The position numbers and the translations under genes are program-made. Below the pieces are notes generated by a model. That model saw only the letters and a program-made list of their open reading frames with translations, made no database searches and had not been told where the DNA came from. A DNA stretch of 64,000 nt from JAFNAG01 sp963824985. Its GTDB lineage: Bacteria; Acidobacteriota; UBA6911. Shown here piece by piece: positions 56,479 through 64,000 of this stretch (the stretch's first letter is position 1; every line of letters begins with the position of its first letter). The stretch is from contig CAWGRQ010000036.1 of the NCBI GenBank assembly GCA_963824985.1, positions 310,001 through 374,000 of the forward strand, written 5' to 3'.

Positions 56479-57639
56479 TCAGCGCAGCGTGCGGAAGAAC
56501 GCGCGGACGTCGTCGACGAGTGCCTGCGGCTGCTCCATGGCGGCGAAGTGGCCGCCCGCGGCCGAACTCGGTCCAGCGCGCGATGACGTTGTCGCGCTCG
56601 GCGAACGCCCGGATCGGCAGCGCGATGTCGTGCGGGAAGACGGCGACGGCGGTCGGGCGTGCTGGACGGCTGGGCGCCGCCGGGTGCCGCCGGCGTGGGT
56701 GAACTCGTAGTAGAGCTGGGCGGAGGAGCCCGCGGTCCGCGGTCAGCCAGTAGAGCATCACGTTGGTCAGCAGTCGCGTCGCGGTCGACGGCGTCCTCGG
56801 GGACCGTCCGTGCAGTCCGTCCACTCCTGGAACTTCTCGACGATCCAGGCCAGCAGGCCGACGGGGGAGTCGGTCGAGCCCGTAGGCGAGGGTCTGCGGC
56901 CGGGTGGCCTGGATCTTGAAGTACCCGGACAGCTCGCCGTCGTAGAAGCGGCCGCGGTCCATGCGGGCGCGCGTCGCCTCGTCGGTCAGCCGCGCGGCCT
57001 CCTCCGGATCGCCGGAGGGAAGCGCGAAGAGCGATGTTGACGTGGACGCCGAGCACGTGCTCGGCGTCGTCGAGGCGGCCCAGCTGGCGCGTGACGATGC
57101 GCGCCCCAGTCGCCGCCCTGCGCGCCGTAGCGCTCGTAGCCCAGGCCGGGCCATGAGCTGCGCCCACGGCGCGCGGCGATGCGCGTCGGAGCTCCCAGCC
57201 GGCTCGGTGGGTGGGGCCCGAGAACCCGTAGCCCGGCAGCGACGGCACGACCACGTCGAAGGCGTCGGCCGGGTCGCCGCCGTGGGCCGCGCGGGTCGCT
57301 CAGCGGGCCGATGACGTCGAGGAACTCGACGATCGAGCCGGGCCAGCCGTGGGTGAGATGAGCGGCAGTCGCGCCGGGCTCGGGTGAGCGCACGTGGAGG
57401 AAGTGAGATCGTGCCGTCGATCTGCGTCACGAACTGGGGCAGCGCGTTGAGGCGCGCCTCCTGCCGGCGCCAGTCGTACGCCGTGCGCCAGTAGTCGGCC
57501 AGCTCGCGCAGGTAGGCCGTCGGGACCCGCGCTCCCAATCGGCGCCGGGCAGTGGCGCGGCCCAGCGGGTGCGGGCCAGGCGCTCGCGCAGGTCATGCAG
57601 CTCGGCCTCGGGAACCTCCAGGCGGAAGGGCGTGAACAT
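56479..57639 (-). CDS. Epoxide hydrolase, EHN-domain alpha/beta hydrolase (frameshifts)
   Basis: N-terminal EHN domain: MFTPFRLEVPEAELHDLRER, LARTRWAAPLPGADWERG, AYLRELADYWRTAYDWRRQE, ARLNALPQFVTQIDG. Hydrolase core: THGWPGSIVEFLDVIGPLSD, VVVPSLPGYGFSG, GAQGGDWGA (nucleophile Asp in GGDWG), GHF-type C-terminal His region and VFPHDIALPIRAFAERDNVI. Opens epoxides by an Asp-His mechanism. About ten indels from 56565 to 57535. Start ATG 57639 set by a TAGGTT box. Confidence 0.87.
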
Positions 57640-57646
57640 AGCCGCG

Positions 57647-57652
57647 AACCTA
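57647..57652 (-). promoter_or_regulatory. TANNNT -10 box of the epoxide hydrolase gene
   Basis: TAGGTT, 7 nt before ATG 57639. Confidence 0.45.
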
Positions 57653-57693
57653 TCGACCGGCGCGCGTGGCGCCCGGGCTGTCATCCTGGGGCC

Positions 57694-57915
57694 ATGAGCG
57701 ATCTGACCCGCCGCCCGGGCTCGGGAATGTCACGTGGCGCCCGTGAGCGCCGCGCCTACCAGCTCGTCCTGGTCGGGGGCGGCGCGAGCGTCGTGGCCCT
57801 CGTGACGTTCGTGCTCGCGATCGTCGGTGTCATGGGCTTCGGGATCCCCGTCCTCGCGCTCATCGTCGCGCTGCTCTGCCTGGTCATGCTGCGGCGCATG
57901 GTCGCCCGCCGCTGA
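57694..57915 (+). CDS. Small two-helix membrane protein, unknown
   Basis: 73 residues, uninterrupted: basic N-terminus (SDLTRRPGSGMSRGARERRA) and two hydrophobic helices, YQLVLVGGGASVVALVTFVL and GIPVLALIVALLCLVML, ending RRMVARR. Start ATG 57694; CATCCT at 57682-57687 (six bases upstream) is a variant -10 box. No family recognised. Confidence 0.6.
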   Translation: MSDLTRRPGSGMSRGARERRAYQLVLVGGGASVVALVTFVLAIVGVMGFGIPVLALIVALLCLVMLRRMVARR

Positions 57916-57925
57916 CGCCGCGGGC

Positions 57926-58498
57926 TCAGCACGCGCGGTAGCGGTCGGGCAGCCGGTCGGCCCAGTCGGTGGCCTGCCAGGCCTGCAGGCGGGCGGCCGC
58001 CTCGGCGCGCAGGCCCAGGCGACGCGCGCTGTCGAGCACGCGCGCCCGGGCCTCGCACTCCGTGCGTCCCTCGTCCATGCTGCCCCGCAGGTGCACCGCC
58101 TCGTGCGTGAGCACGGCGACGGCCTCGGCCGCCCGCTGCACGGCGTCGGGGCAGCCCGTGGCCAGGCAGGCGAAGTCCAGGCGGGGCGCCTGGTCCAGGA
58201 CGGTGCGCAGCCCGTCGCAGGCCCGCGCCGAGAGGCGCGTCTCGTCGGCGGGGCGCCCATCGGCCGCGAAGCGGACCGAACCCTCGTTGATCTCGTAGAA
58301 GAGCCGGCGCCGGATCGGGCCGGGGCAGCGCACCGCCACGGGCCGGGCCGCGATGGCGCTCGCGACCGCCGCCGCACGACGCTCGACCTCGAGCCGGCGG
58401 CTGCGCGCGTGCAGCCAGAGCCCGCCGGGCAGCGCGGCGACCAGGACGAGGATCCCGAGAGTGCGGGGCGACGGCAGCCGTGCGCGGACGCGGTCCAC
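57926..58498 (-). CDS. Membrane-anchored protein with HExxH motif, putative metallopeptidase
   Basis: 190 residues, uninterrupted. One membrane helix near the N-terminus (TLGILVLVAALPGGLWLHAR), then a soluble domain containing VAVLTHEAVHLRGSMDEGRT: HEAVH fits the zinc peptidase HExxH signature, with EGRTECEARA downstream as a possible third ligand. Cysteines at CPGP, ACDGL, FACLATGC, ECEA and the C-terminal YRAC suggest disulfides outside the membrane. Family not recognised. Start GTG 58498 is a guess. Confidence 0.6.
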   Translation of the reverse strand: MDRVRARLPSPRTLGILVLVAALPGGLWLHARSRRLEVERRAAAVASAIAARPVAVRCPGPIRRRLFYEINEGSVRFAADGRPADETRLSARACDGLRTVLDQAPRLDFACLATGCPDAVQRAAEAVAVLTHEAVHLRGSMDEGRTECEARARVLDSARRLGLRAEAAARLQAWQATDWADRLPDRYRAC

Positions 58499-58544
58499 GT
58501 CCCCGCGATCGGCGCGGGCGTCGCCCGGTTGAGCGCGTGCCCGC

Positions 58545-59081
58545 TCAGAACAGCGTCGCGACGGGCGCGTGGACGCGCTCGAGGTCGAGCATCGCCAGCT
58601 TCGTCGCCCGGCCGCCCGGGGCCGAGAAGCCGCCGGCGCGCCCGCCGGCGGCCAGCACGCGGTGGCAGGGGACGACGATGGGGACGGGGTTGCGGCCCAG
58701 CGCGCCGCCCACCGCCCGCGCCGTACCCGGGTCGCCCAGCCGAGCCGCGATCTCGCCGTAGGTGCACGTCCGGCCGGGGCCCACGCTCCGGGCCACGGCG
58801 TAGACCTCGCGCGCGAACGCCGGCACGCCGCCGAGATCGAGCTCGACCTCGAGCAGGTCGCGCGGCTCGCCGTCCAGGAGCGCGACGATCCCGGCGATCG
58901 CGGCGCGCACCGCCGCAGGCGGCGAACCGCCGGTCGCCGTCCCGCCACGGCGCCGCAGCCAGGCGCGCGTCGCGACCGGGTCGGCCGCCGGGAGCGCCAC
59001 GGCGGTCAGGCCACGCGGGCCCCAGGCGATCCCGCAGGCGCCGAGCGCGGTGTCGAAGAGGGTGCTGCCGGCGTCGGTCAC
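58545..59081 (-). CDS. ogt: Methylated-DNA-protein cysteine methyltransferase
   Basis: 178 residues, uninterrupted; repairs O6-methylguanine by irreversible transfer to its own cysteine. Seen: GSTLFDTALGACGIAWGPRG, FAREVYAVARSVGPGRTCTY, GEIAARLGDPGTARAVGGAL, GRNPVPIVVPCHRVLAAGGR with the active PCHR, and AGGFSAPGGRATKLAMLDLE. Ogt rather than Ada form, as no N-terminal Ada domain precedes it. Start GTG 59081 set by a TACGGT box; the open frame continues upstream without match. Confidence 0.92.
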   Translation of the reverse strand: MTDAGSTLFDTALGACGIAWGPRGLTAVALPAADPVATRAWLRRRGGTATGGSPPAAVRAAIAGIVALLDGEPRDLLEVELDLGGVPAFAREVYAVARSVGPGRTCTYGEIAARLGDPGTARAVGGALGRNPVPIVVPCHRVLAAGGRAGGFSAPGGRATKLAMLDLERVHAPVATLF

Positions 59082-59090
59082 GACCAGGCG

Positions 59091-59096
59091 ACCGTA
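59091..59096 (-). promoter_or_regulatory. TANNNT -10 box of the MGMT gene
   Basis: TACGGT, 9 nt before GTG 59081. Confidence 0.45.
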
Positions 59097-59183
59097 GCGC
59101 GCGCCCCCGACGGCCCGCTTGCGGGCGACGACGGCGGCGGCAGGAGCGCGTGCCAAGCGTCGCGCGGGGTCGTGGGCCCCGAC

Positions 59184-59189
59184 TAGCAT
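59184..59189 (+). promoter_or_regulatory. TANNNT -10 box of the 59200 methyltransferase
   Basis: TAGCAT, 10 nt before GTG 59200; it overlaps ATG 59188, which argues against that ATG as the start. Confidence 0.4.
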
Positions 59190-59199
59190 GGGCCGGGCC

Positions 59200-60000
59200 G
59201 TGGCCGACGTCCCTCGCCTCTCCGAACTCAACGCCGGCGTGTGGCGCCGCGGGGACTGGGTGTCGGTCTATGAGGACCGCAGCCTGTCGCCGGCCGAGAT
59301 CCTCCTGCTGCTGCGCTTCCGCGAGCCCCTGTCGGGCCGGGTCCTGGAGCTCGGGCCGGGCGCCGGACGCGTCACCGAGTACCTCGCCGAGCTCGCCACC
59401 GAGCTCACCGCACTGGAGATCTCACCGGACATGGCGCAGGCCTGCCGACGCCGCGTGCCGTCGGCCACCGTCGAGGTCCGCGACATGCAGGACGTCGGGA
59501 CCTTCGCCGACGGGTCGCTGGACGCGGTCGTGGGCACGTGCAACGTCCTCGACGTGCTCGACGACGCCGAGCGACGTGCCCTGCTGGGCCGCCTGCGCCG
59601 CAGCCTCGTCCCAGGGGGCGTGCTGCTGTTCTCCTCGCACAACCGCGACCACCGCGCCCGAAAGCCCTGGGAGCCTCGCGACTGGCGGCGCCCCAAGGCC
59701 CTGGCCGGCGACGTCGTGCGGCTGCGCGACGGGCTGCGCAACCACCGCCGCCTGCAGGGGCTCGAGCGCGAGTTCGACGACTACGCGCTTCGCAACGACG
59801 AGGCCCACAGCTTCAGCATGATCCTGTACACGATCGGCGCCGCCGCCCAGCGCCGCCAGCTCGCGCAGGCGGGGTTCACGCTCGAGCTGGTGATGACCGA
59901 CGACGGCCGCGTCGTCGACCCCGGCGGGCCGCCGGACCGGACGCCGTACCTGCACTACGTGGCACGCGCCACCGGCGAGGGCGCCGCGGCCGAGGGGTAG
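59200..60000 (+). CDS. Class I SAM-dependent methyltransferase
   Basis: 266 residues, uninterrupted. VADVPRLSELNAGVWRRGDW, motif I RVLELGPGAGRVTEYLAELA, motif II LTALEISPDMAQACRRRV, DGSLDAVVGTCNVLDVLDDA, LVPGGVLLFSSHNRDH, and a C-terminal RQLAQAGFTLELVMTDDGRV. Pattern of small-molecule methyltransferases; substrate unknown. Monocistronic by its spacing to the cupin gene, which has its own box. Confidence 0.85.
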   Translation: MADVPRLSELNAGVWRRGDWVSVYEDRSLSPAEILLLLRFREPLSGRVLELGPGAGRVTEYLAELATELTALEISPDMAQACRRRVPSATVEVRDMQDVGTFADGSLDAVVGTCNVLDVLDDAERRALLGRLRRSLVPGGVLLFSSHNRDHRARKPWEPRDWRRPKALAGDVVRLRDGLRNHRRLQGLEREFDDYALRNDEAHSFSMILYTIGAAAQRRQLAQAGFTLELVMTDDGRVVDPGGPPDRTPYLHYVARATGEGAAAEG

Positions 60001-60028
60001 ACCTCGGGGCGCCGCCCGGGCGCGGCGT

Positions 60029-60034
60029 TAGCGT
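60029..60034 (+). promoter_or_regulatory. TANNNT -10 box of the cupin gene
   Basis: TAGCGT, 6 nt before ATG 60041. Confidence 0.45.
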
Positions 60035-60040
60035 GCCCGC

Positions 60041-60569
60041 ATGGACGAAGCAAAGATCGAGGACACCGAGACCGGCAAGCAGCCCTCCGGGGACGGCTGG
60101 TTCATCCTCAACCTGCAGGACATCGGCTGGGCCAGCGTGCCCGGCGGCGGCACCTGGTGCGTCTTCGAGGCGCCCGACGCGCCGTCGCCGACGCTCGGCA
60201 TCGGCGTGCACATCCTGCACCCGGGCGAGACGCCGGGCTTCTACCACACCGAGAGCGACCAGGAGGGGTTCCTCGTGCTCTGCGGCGAGTGCATCGCGGT
60301 CGTCGAGGGCCAGGAGCGCCGCATGGGCCCCTGGGACTACCTGCACAGCCCTCCGGGCACCGCGCACATCACGGTCGGAGCCGGTGAGGGACCCTGTGCG
60401 ATCCTCATGGTCGGGACGCTGCTCGGCCGACCATCGCACGCACTACCCGGCCGACCCGGTCGCCGCGCGCCACGGGGCCGCAGTGGCCGTGGCCACCGAC
60501 TCGCCGCGCGAGGCCTACGCCGACCGGCCGCCGATCGTGCCGGCGCGCTCGCCCTGGCCGCTGCCCTGA
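60041..60569 (+). CDS. Cupin-domain protein (one frameshift region)
   Basis: About 175 residues, single cupin barrel: WFILNLQDIGWASVPGGGTW, VHILHPGETPGFYHTESDQE (motif 1 with His/Glu ligands), GFLVLCGECIAVVEGQERRM, GPWDYLHSPPGTAHITVGAG (motif 2 with His), then AVAVATDSPREAYADRPPIV. Metal-binding small cupin, reaction unknown. A shift near 60425 separates the last 45 residues. A truncated relative lies at 52382-52554. Confidence 0.82.
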
Positions 60570-60580
60570 GGCGGGCGTCG

Positions 60581-60611
60581 GTGGTGCGGGCCGGGACACG
60601 GCCCGCACCAC
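60581..60611. terminator. Bidirectional hairpin between convergent genes
   Basis: Perfect 13-bp stem gtggtgcgggccg / cggcccgcaccac with a 5-nt loop, between the cupin and the ADDRR-repeat gene. Confidence 0.65.
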
Positions 60612-60622
60612 GCGCCCGGCCG

Positions 60623-60885
60623 TCAGCGGTGATTCGGGCCGTCGTCGTGGCCGCCCCGGTGGCGGCGGTCGTCGGCGCGCCGGGCGACCGTGGCGCGTCG
60701 CGCGGTCGTGGCGCGGCGGTCGTCGGCACGCCGGTCGTCGGCGCCGCGGGCGTGATGGACGCCGGTGTGGTGGCCGACGGGGTCGTCGGCGCCGTGGCGC
60801 GCCAGCGCCATCGGGGCGGCGCCGGCCAGGCCGAGCGCGGCGACGGCCAGGGCGGCGGGGACGGAGCGGCGGGGGGACGTGACAT
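60623..60885 (-). CDS. Secreted Asp/His/Arg-rich repeat protein, unknown (one missing base)
   Basis: ATG 60885 lies six bases after GGAGG. The frame is right if a run of six C at about 60869-60874 is really seven: then MSRPPRSVPAALAVAALG, a signal peptide ending APMALA, and a mature domain of about 60 residues made of charged repeats: GADDPVGHHTGVHHARG, ADDRRADDRR, ATTARRATVARR, ADDRRHRGGHDDGPNHR. The His/Asp richness suggests metal or polyanion binding. Divergent from the second two-component system across a DosR-like palindrome. Confidence 0.55.
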
Positions 60886-60952
60886 GGGGGCCTCCGGTGG
60901 GGTTGGGAACCTGCGATGTCGGCACTGTGAGGCCGCCGGGGCCCGGTTTCCA

Positions 60953-60968
60953 TGGGACAAAGGTCCCA
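60953..60968. promoter_or_regulatory. DosR/DevR-like palindrome
   Basis: tgggacaaaggtccca: half-sites GGGAC and GTCCC four bases apart, as in the mycobacterial DosR box core (GGGACTWWAGTCCC). It lies 32 bases before ATG 61001 and 67 bases from the divergent ATG 60885. The downstream regulator is of the same NarL family as DosR, so autoregulation is plausible; not proven. Confidence 0.5.
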
Positions 60969-61000
60969 GCGGGGCCCGCGACGGCGGGCCGCAGGGCACC

Positions 61001-62357
61001 ATGTGCGTCGATGCTCGTCCCCGACGCCACCGCCCGGCGCGCGCCGCGGCCGCCGCGCCGCCCCGCGTCGCCTCGGCGATCACCCGCTTCATGCTGGGCT
61101 CGCTGGCCGCGATCGCCGTCGTGGTCGTCGGCGGCTTCTTCGCGCTGCGCTCGGTCACCGTCCGCGAGGCCGAGCGCGACAGCGCGCCCCGGGTCGTGCT
61201 GCAGGGCGCGCTCGTCGAGTCGGCCGGTCTGCCAGGACGGGCTGCTGCACGGCGACCCGCGCGCCCAGGCCCGTCTCGACGACCTCGTCCTCGGGCGCCT
61301 GCTGAGCCCGTCGGTCGTCCGGGTCAAGGTCTGGTCGCGCGAGGGGCGCATCCTGTACTCCGACGAGCCGGCCATCGTCGGGCAGCGCTTCGGGCTGGGT
61401 CGCGAGGAGCTCGCGCTGTTCCGCACCGGCGGCGCCGACGCCGAGCTCAGCGACCTCACCAAGCCCGAGAACCGCTACGAGCGCCCCGAGGGCAAGCTGC
61501 TGGAGGCCCACACGGTCATCCGCACGCCCGACGGTACGCCCGTGCTCTTCGAGACCTACCAGCGCTTCGACGCCCTCAGCGCCAGCGGCCGGCGCCTGCT
61601 GCGCACCCTGGCCCCGACGCTGCTGGCGGCTCTGGCCGTGCTGCTGCTCCTGCAGGTCCCGCTGTCATGGTCGCTGGCCCGCCGCCTGCAGCGCGGCCAC
61701 CGCGAGCGCGAGCGTCTGCTCGTGGGTGCCATCGAGGCCTCCGACCACGAGCGGCGACGCATCGCCGCCGACCTCCACGACGGCGTCGTCCAGGACCTCG
61801 CCGGGGTGGCCTTCGGGCTGGCCCCGCTGGCTGACGACGCGGCACGACGCGGCGCCGACGCCGAGGCGTCGGTGCTGCGCGAGAGCACCGGGCGCCTGCG
61901 CCAGGGGGTCCGGGCGCTGCGGACGCTGCTCGTCGAGATCCATCCGCCCAGCCTGCGGTCGGCGGGCCTGGAGGCCACGCTGGACGACCTGCTCAGCCCG
62001 CTGGCGGCGGCCGGCGTGCAGGTGCAGTTGCGCGTCGGCGAGGGCGCCGGCGCGGGCTCGGGGGCCGACCCGCTGGTCTACCGCGTGGCCCGCGAGGCCC
62101 TGCGCAACGTCCAGGCCCACGCGGCGGCCCGCCACGTCACCGTGGAGCTCACGCGCCCGGGCCGCGACACCATCCGGCTCGTCGTCGCCGACGACGGCCG
62201 CGGCTTCGGCACCGAGCGCCGCTCGCAGCGCGAGCAGGAGGGCCACGTGGGCCTGACGCTGCTGCAGGACCTCGTGGCGCAGGCCGGCGGGACGCTGGCC
62301 GTCCGGTCCCGGCCGGGCGCGGGGACGACCGTCGAGCTCGAGGTGCCCGCGTCGTGA
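61001..62357 (+). CDS. NarL-type sensor histidine kinase (one frameshift)
   Basis: Two membrane helices, FMLGSLAAIAVVVVGGFFAL and LAPTLLAALAVLLLLQVPLS, enclose an extracytoplasmic domain (VVRVKVWSREGRILYSDEPA, IRTPDGTPVLFETYQRFDAL) of Cache-like pattern. Cytoplasmic: HisKA_3 with phospho-His in SDHERRRIAADLHDGVVQDL, N box REALRNVQAHAAARHVTVEL, G1 VVADDGRGFG. One shift near 61230. ATG 61001 chosen as the first start in the N-terminal frame. Its TGA overlaps the regulator GTG. Confidence 0.9.
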
Positions 62358-62989
62358 TCCGGGTTGTGCTCGCCGACGACCACGGCGTCATCCGCGACGG
62401 CCTCGGCCGCCTCATCGATGCACTGGAGGACGTCGAGCTCGTCGGCGTGGCCGCCGACGGCGAGCAGGCCGTGCGACGCTGCGCGCAGCTCGCCCCCGAC
62501 GTCGTGCTCATGGACCTCGACATGCCCGGGCTGGACGGCATCGAGGCGACGCGGCGCGTGCTCGTCGATCACCCGGCCACGGCGGTCCTGGTGCTCACGT
62601 CGTTCTCGGACCGCCCGCGCATCCTCGGCGCGATCGAGGCCGGGGCGTGCGGCTACCTGCTCAAGGATGTCGCCGCCGACGAGGTCGCCGAGGGGATCCG
62701 CGCCGCCGCACGCGGCGAATCGCCGATCGACCCGCGCGCGGCCCGCACGATCCTGACCGCCCAGGCCCGGCCCGATCCGGCCACGCAGCTCTCCGGCCGC
62801 GAGGCCGAGGTGCTCGCGCTGCTCGTCGAGGGCCTGCCCAACAAGCTCATCGCCCGCCGGCTGGAGATCAGTGAGAAGACCGTCAAGACGCATCTGACGA
62901 GCATCTTCCGCACGCTCGGCGTCACCGACCGCACGCAGGCGGCGCTGTGGGCTGAGCGCGAGGGCTTCACGGCCCGCCGCGGCAGATGA
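62354..62989 (+). CDS. NarL/LuxR-family response regulator
   Basis: 211 residues, uninterrupted. Receiver IRVVLADDHGVIRDGLGRLI, phospho-Asp in VVLMDLDMPGLDGIEA, Lys in YLLKDVAADEVAEGI; LuxR helix-turn-helix LSGREAEVLALLVEGLPNKL, EISEKTVKTHLTSIFRTLGV. The recognition helix keeps the EKTVK seen in DosR-like proteins but has Thr-His where DosR has Asn-Tyr. GTG 62354 overlaps the kinase stop (GTGA). A palindrome upstream of the kinase is its likely site. Confidence 0.94.
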   Translation: MIRVVLADDHGVIRDGLGRLIDALEDVELVGVAADGEQAVRRCAQLAPDVVLMDLDMPGLDGIEATRRVLVDHPATAVLVLTSFSDRPRILGAIEAGACGYLLKDVAADEVAEGIRAAARGESPIDPRAARTILTAQARPDPATQLSGREAEVLALLVEGLPNKLIARRLEISEKTVKTHLTSIFRTLGVTDRTQAALWAEREGFTARRGR

Positions 62990-63045
62990 CTGCGACGGAA
63001 GTCCCATTGCGCGCCCGCTGTGCCGGCGCCACCCTGCGGGGCCCC

Positions 63046-63444
63046 ATGACCCGCCGCGCCGCCGTCACCACCCTGCTGCTGTCCTGCGCACTGGCCGCCG
63101 CGCCGCCGGCCGCGCTCGCACGCCGCGGCGGCGACGACGGCGTCCGCGTCGACGGCACCTGCGGCGGGGGAGTGCGCTCCGAGCTCAAGCTCAAGGCCGA
63201 CAGCGGCGCCGTCGAGGTCGAGTTCGAGGTCCACCGCGCGCGGCGCGGCTCGGCGTGGCGCGTCGTGATCGTCCAGGAGGGCCGCGTCGTCCTGCGCACC
63301 ACCGTGCGCGCCGCGCGCTCGACGGGCGCGTTCAGCATGGGCCGCCGCATCCGCGACCTGGCGGGCGCGGATCGCGTCTCCGTGCGGGCCGCCGGCCCGC
63401 GTGGCGTCACCTGCCACGCCTCGGCGGTCCTGCCGGGCGCCTGA
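63046..63444 (+). CDS. Secreted protein, unknown
   Basis: 132 residues, uninterrupted. Signal peptide MTRRAAVTTLLLSCALAAAP ending ALA, then DDGVRVDGTCGGGVRSELKL, KADSGAVEVEFEVHRARRGS, AWRVVIVQEGRVVLRTTVRA and VTCHASAVLPGA: a small beta-rich domain with two cysteines that probably form a disulfide. The pattern is common among secreted Solirubrobacterales proteins of unknown role. It lies 56 bases after the regulator gene. Confidence 0.65.
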   Translation: MTRRAAVTTLLLSCALAAAPPAALARRGGDDGVRVDGTCGGGVRSELKLKADSGAVEVEFEVHRARRGSAWRVVIVQEGRVVLRTTVRAARSTGAFSMGRRIRDLAGADRVSVRAAGPRGVTCHASAVLPGA

Positions 63445-63458
63445 AGATCCGCAGCGCT

Positions 63459-63487
63459 GGGCGCCGGCGACGGTGCCGCCGGCGCCC
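63459..63487 (+). terminator. Terminator after the secreted-protein gene
   Basis: Perfect 11-bp stem gggcgccggcg / cgccggcgccc with a 7-nt loop, 15 bases after the stop. Confidence 0.6.
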
Positions 63488-63501
63488 GCAGGCGGGACGG
63501 C

Positions 63502-63507
63502 TATGTT
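63502..63507 (+). promoter_or_regulatory. TANNNT -10 box of the aldo/keto reductase gene
   Basis: TATGTT, 6 nt before ATG 63514. Confidence 0.5.
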
Positions 63508-63513
63508 CGGGTC

Positions 63514-64000
63514 ATGGACCAGCGCATCCTCGGCCGCACCGGCATGTCCGTCAGCCCGCTCTGCCTCGGGGCGATGATGTTCGGCCAGTGGGGCGAGCCC
63601 GACCACGACACGTCGATCGCGATCATCCATCGTGCGCTGGAGGCGGGGATCACCTTCATCGACACCGCCGACGTCTACTCGCAGGGCGAGTCGGAGGTCA
63701 TCGTCGGCAAGGCGCTGGCCGCCGGGCGCCGCGACGACGTCATCCTGGCCACGAAGTTCCACGGGCAGATGGGCCTGGCCCACGACGCGCCGTGGGGCAC
63801 GGGCGGCGATCCCAACCGCCGCGGCAACTCCCGCCGCTGGATCGTGCGGGCCGTGGAGGACAGCCTGCGGCGGCTGGGCACCGACTGGATCGACCTCTAC
63901 CAGGTGCACCGTCCCGAGCGCGAGACCGAGGTGGAGGAGACGCTCTCCGCCCTCACCGACCTGCAGCGCCAGGGCAAGATCCGCGCCTTCGGCTCCTCGA
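63514..64000 (+). CDS. Aldo/keto reductase, N-terminal part (partial)
   Basis: 162 residues before the window ends. AKR barrel: ILGRTGMSVSPLCLGAMMFG, catalytic Asp/Tyr in FIDTADVYSQGESEVIVGKA, Lys in ILATKFHGQMG, and IDLYQVHRPERETEVEETLS. NADPH-dependent carbonyl reductase of the AKR family similar to YajO/YghZ types; substrate unknown. Leaderless start by its TATGTT box. Uninterrupted as far as seen. Confidence 0.92.
   Translation, partial: MDQRILGRTGMSVSPLCLGAMMFGQWGEPDHDTSIAIIHRALEAGITFIDTADVYSQGESEVIVGKALAAGRRDDVILATKFHGQMGLAHDAPWGTGGDPNRRGNSRRWIVRAVEDSLRRLGTDWIDLYQVHRPERETEVEETLSALTDLQRQGKIRAFGSS

Overview
The window is a high-GC (roughly three-quarters G+C by eye) bacterial chromosome segment. 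The core order recA-recX-rny-miaB ... miaA-dapF ... hflX, the actinobacterial-type DapD and DapE, MurT/GatD, an FtsK/RodZ-like/CinA/ThpR block, a c-di-AMP riboswitch of actinobacterial type and many leaderless-looking starts all point to Actinomycetota. The mix (membrane RodZ-like protein, RNase Y plus RNase J, dodecin) suggests Thermoleophilia/Solirubrobacterales; that class assignment is inference. No tRNA, rRNA, CRISPR array, phage or insertion sequence was recognised.

Layout. 1-3.2 kb: end of RNase J, dodecin, a two-component system. 3.3-10.5 kb: ftsK, a RodZ-like protein, cinA, thpR, recA, recX. 10.5-17.3 kb: acetyltransferase, rny, miaB, an Rv2578c-type radical SAM protein, two small unknowns, mscS. 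17.4-27.8 kb: SDR, miaA, a succinylase lysine/diaminopimelate cluster (dapF, dapD, dapC, dapE), DUF429, a MerR/TOBE regulator, hflX, two unknown genes. 27.7-31.0 kb: osmoprotectant ABC operon. 31.1-31.8 kb: internally deleted NDP-sugar epimerase. 32.3-37.3 kb: six-gene overlapping operon acetyltransferase-HAD phosphatase-lipid kinase-murT-methyltransferase-gatD. 37.4-41.5 kb: SRAP protein, membrane and zinc-ribbon proteins, CGNR regulator, phosphodiester glycosidase. 41.8-45.6 kb: glycosyltransferase-ABC exporter-VOC operon. 45.7-51.5 kb: CAP protein, orphan response regulator, c-di-AMP-controlled NlpC/P60 hydrolase, secreted repeat protein, MFS transporter. 52-64 kb: cold shock protein plus zinc microprotein, RNase H, truncated regulator, FAD oxidoreductase, epoxide hydrolase, MGMT, methyltransferase, cupin, a second two-component system with a DosR-like box, and an aldo/keto reductase cut by the window end.

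Working together: RecA/RecX, SRAP, MGMT, RNase H and FtsK handle DNA; RNase J, RNase Y, HflX, MiaA/MiaB and the cold shock protein handle RNA and ribosomes; Dap enzymes, MurT/GatD and NlpC/P60 make and cut peptidoglycan; the Opu transporter, MscS and the c-di-AMP riboswitch belong to turgor control.

Two cautions. First, about half the genes carry single-base indels, in clusters separated by clean stretches, while the protein sequence on both sides stays fully conserved; I read these as consensus errors of the assembly and give each gene as one feature. Second, three genes have lost larger pieces and are called pseudogenes. The strongest biological observations are a recurrent TANNNT box 6-11 nt before start codons (leaderless transcription), a DapF orthologue lacking both catalytic cysteines, the c-di-AMP riboswitch, a DosR-like palindrome before a NarL-type two-component system, and a methyltransferase locked between murT and gatD.
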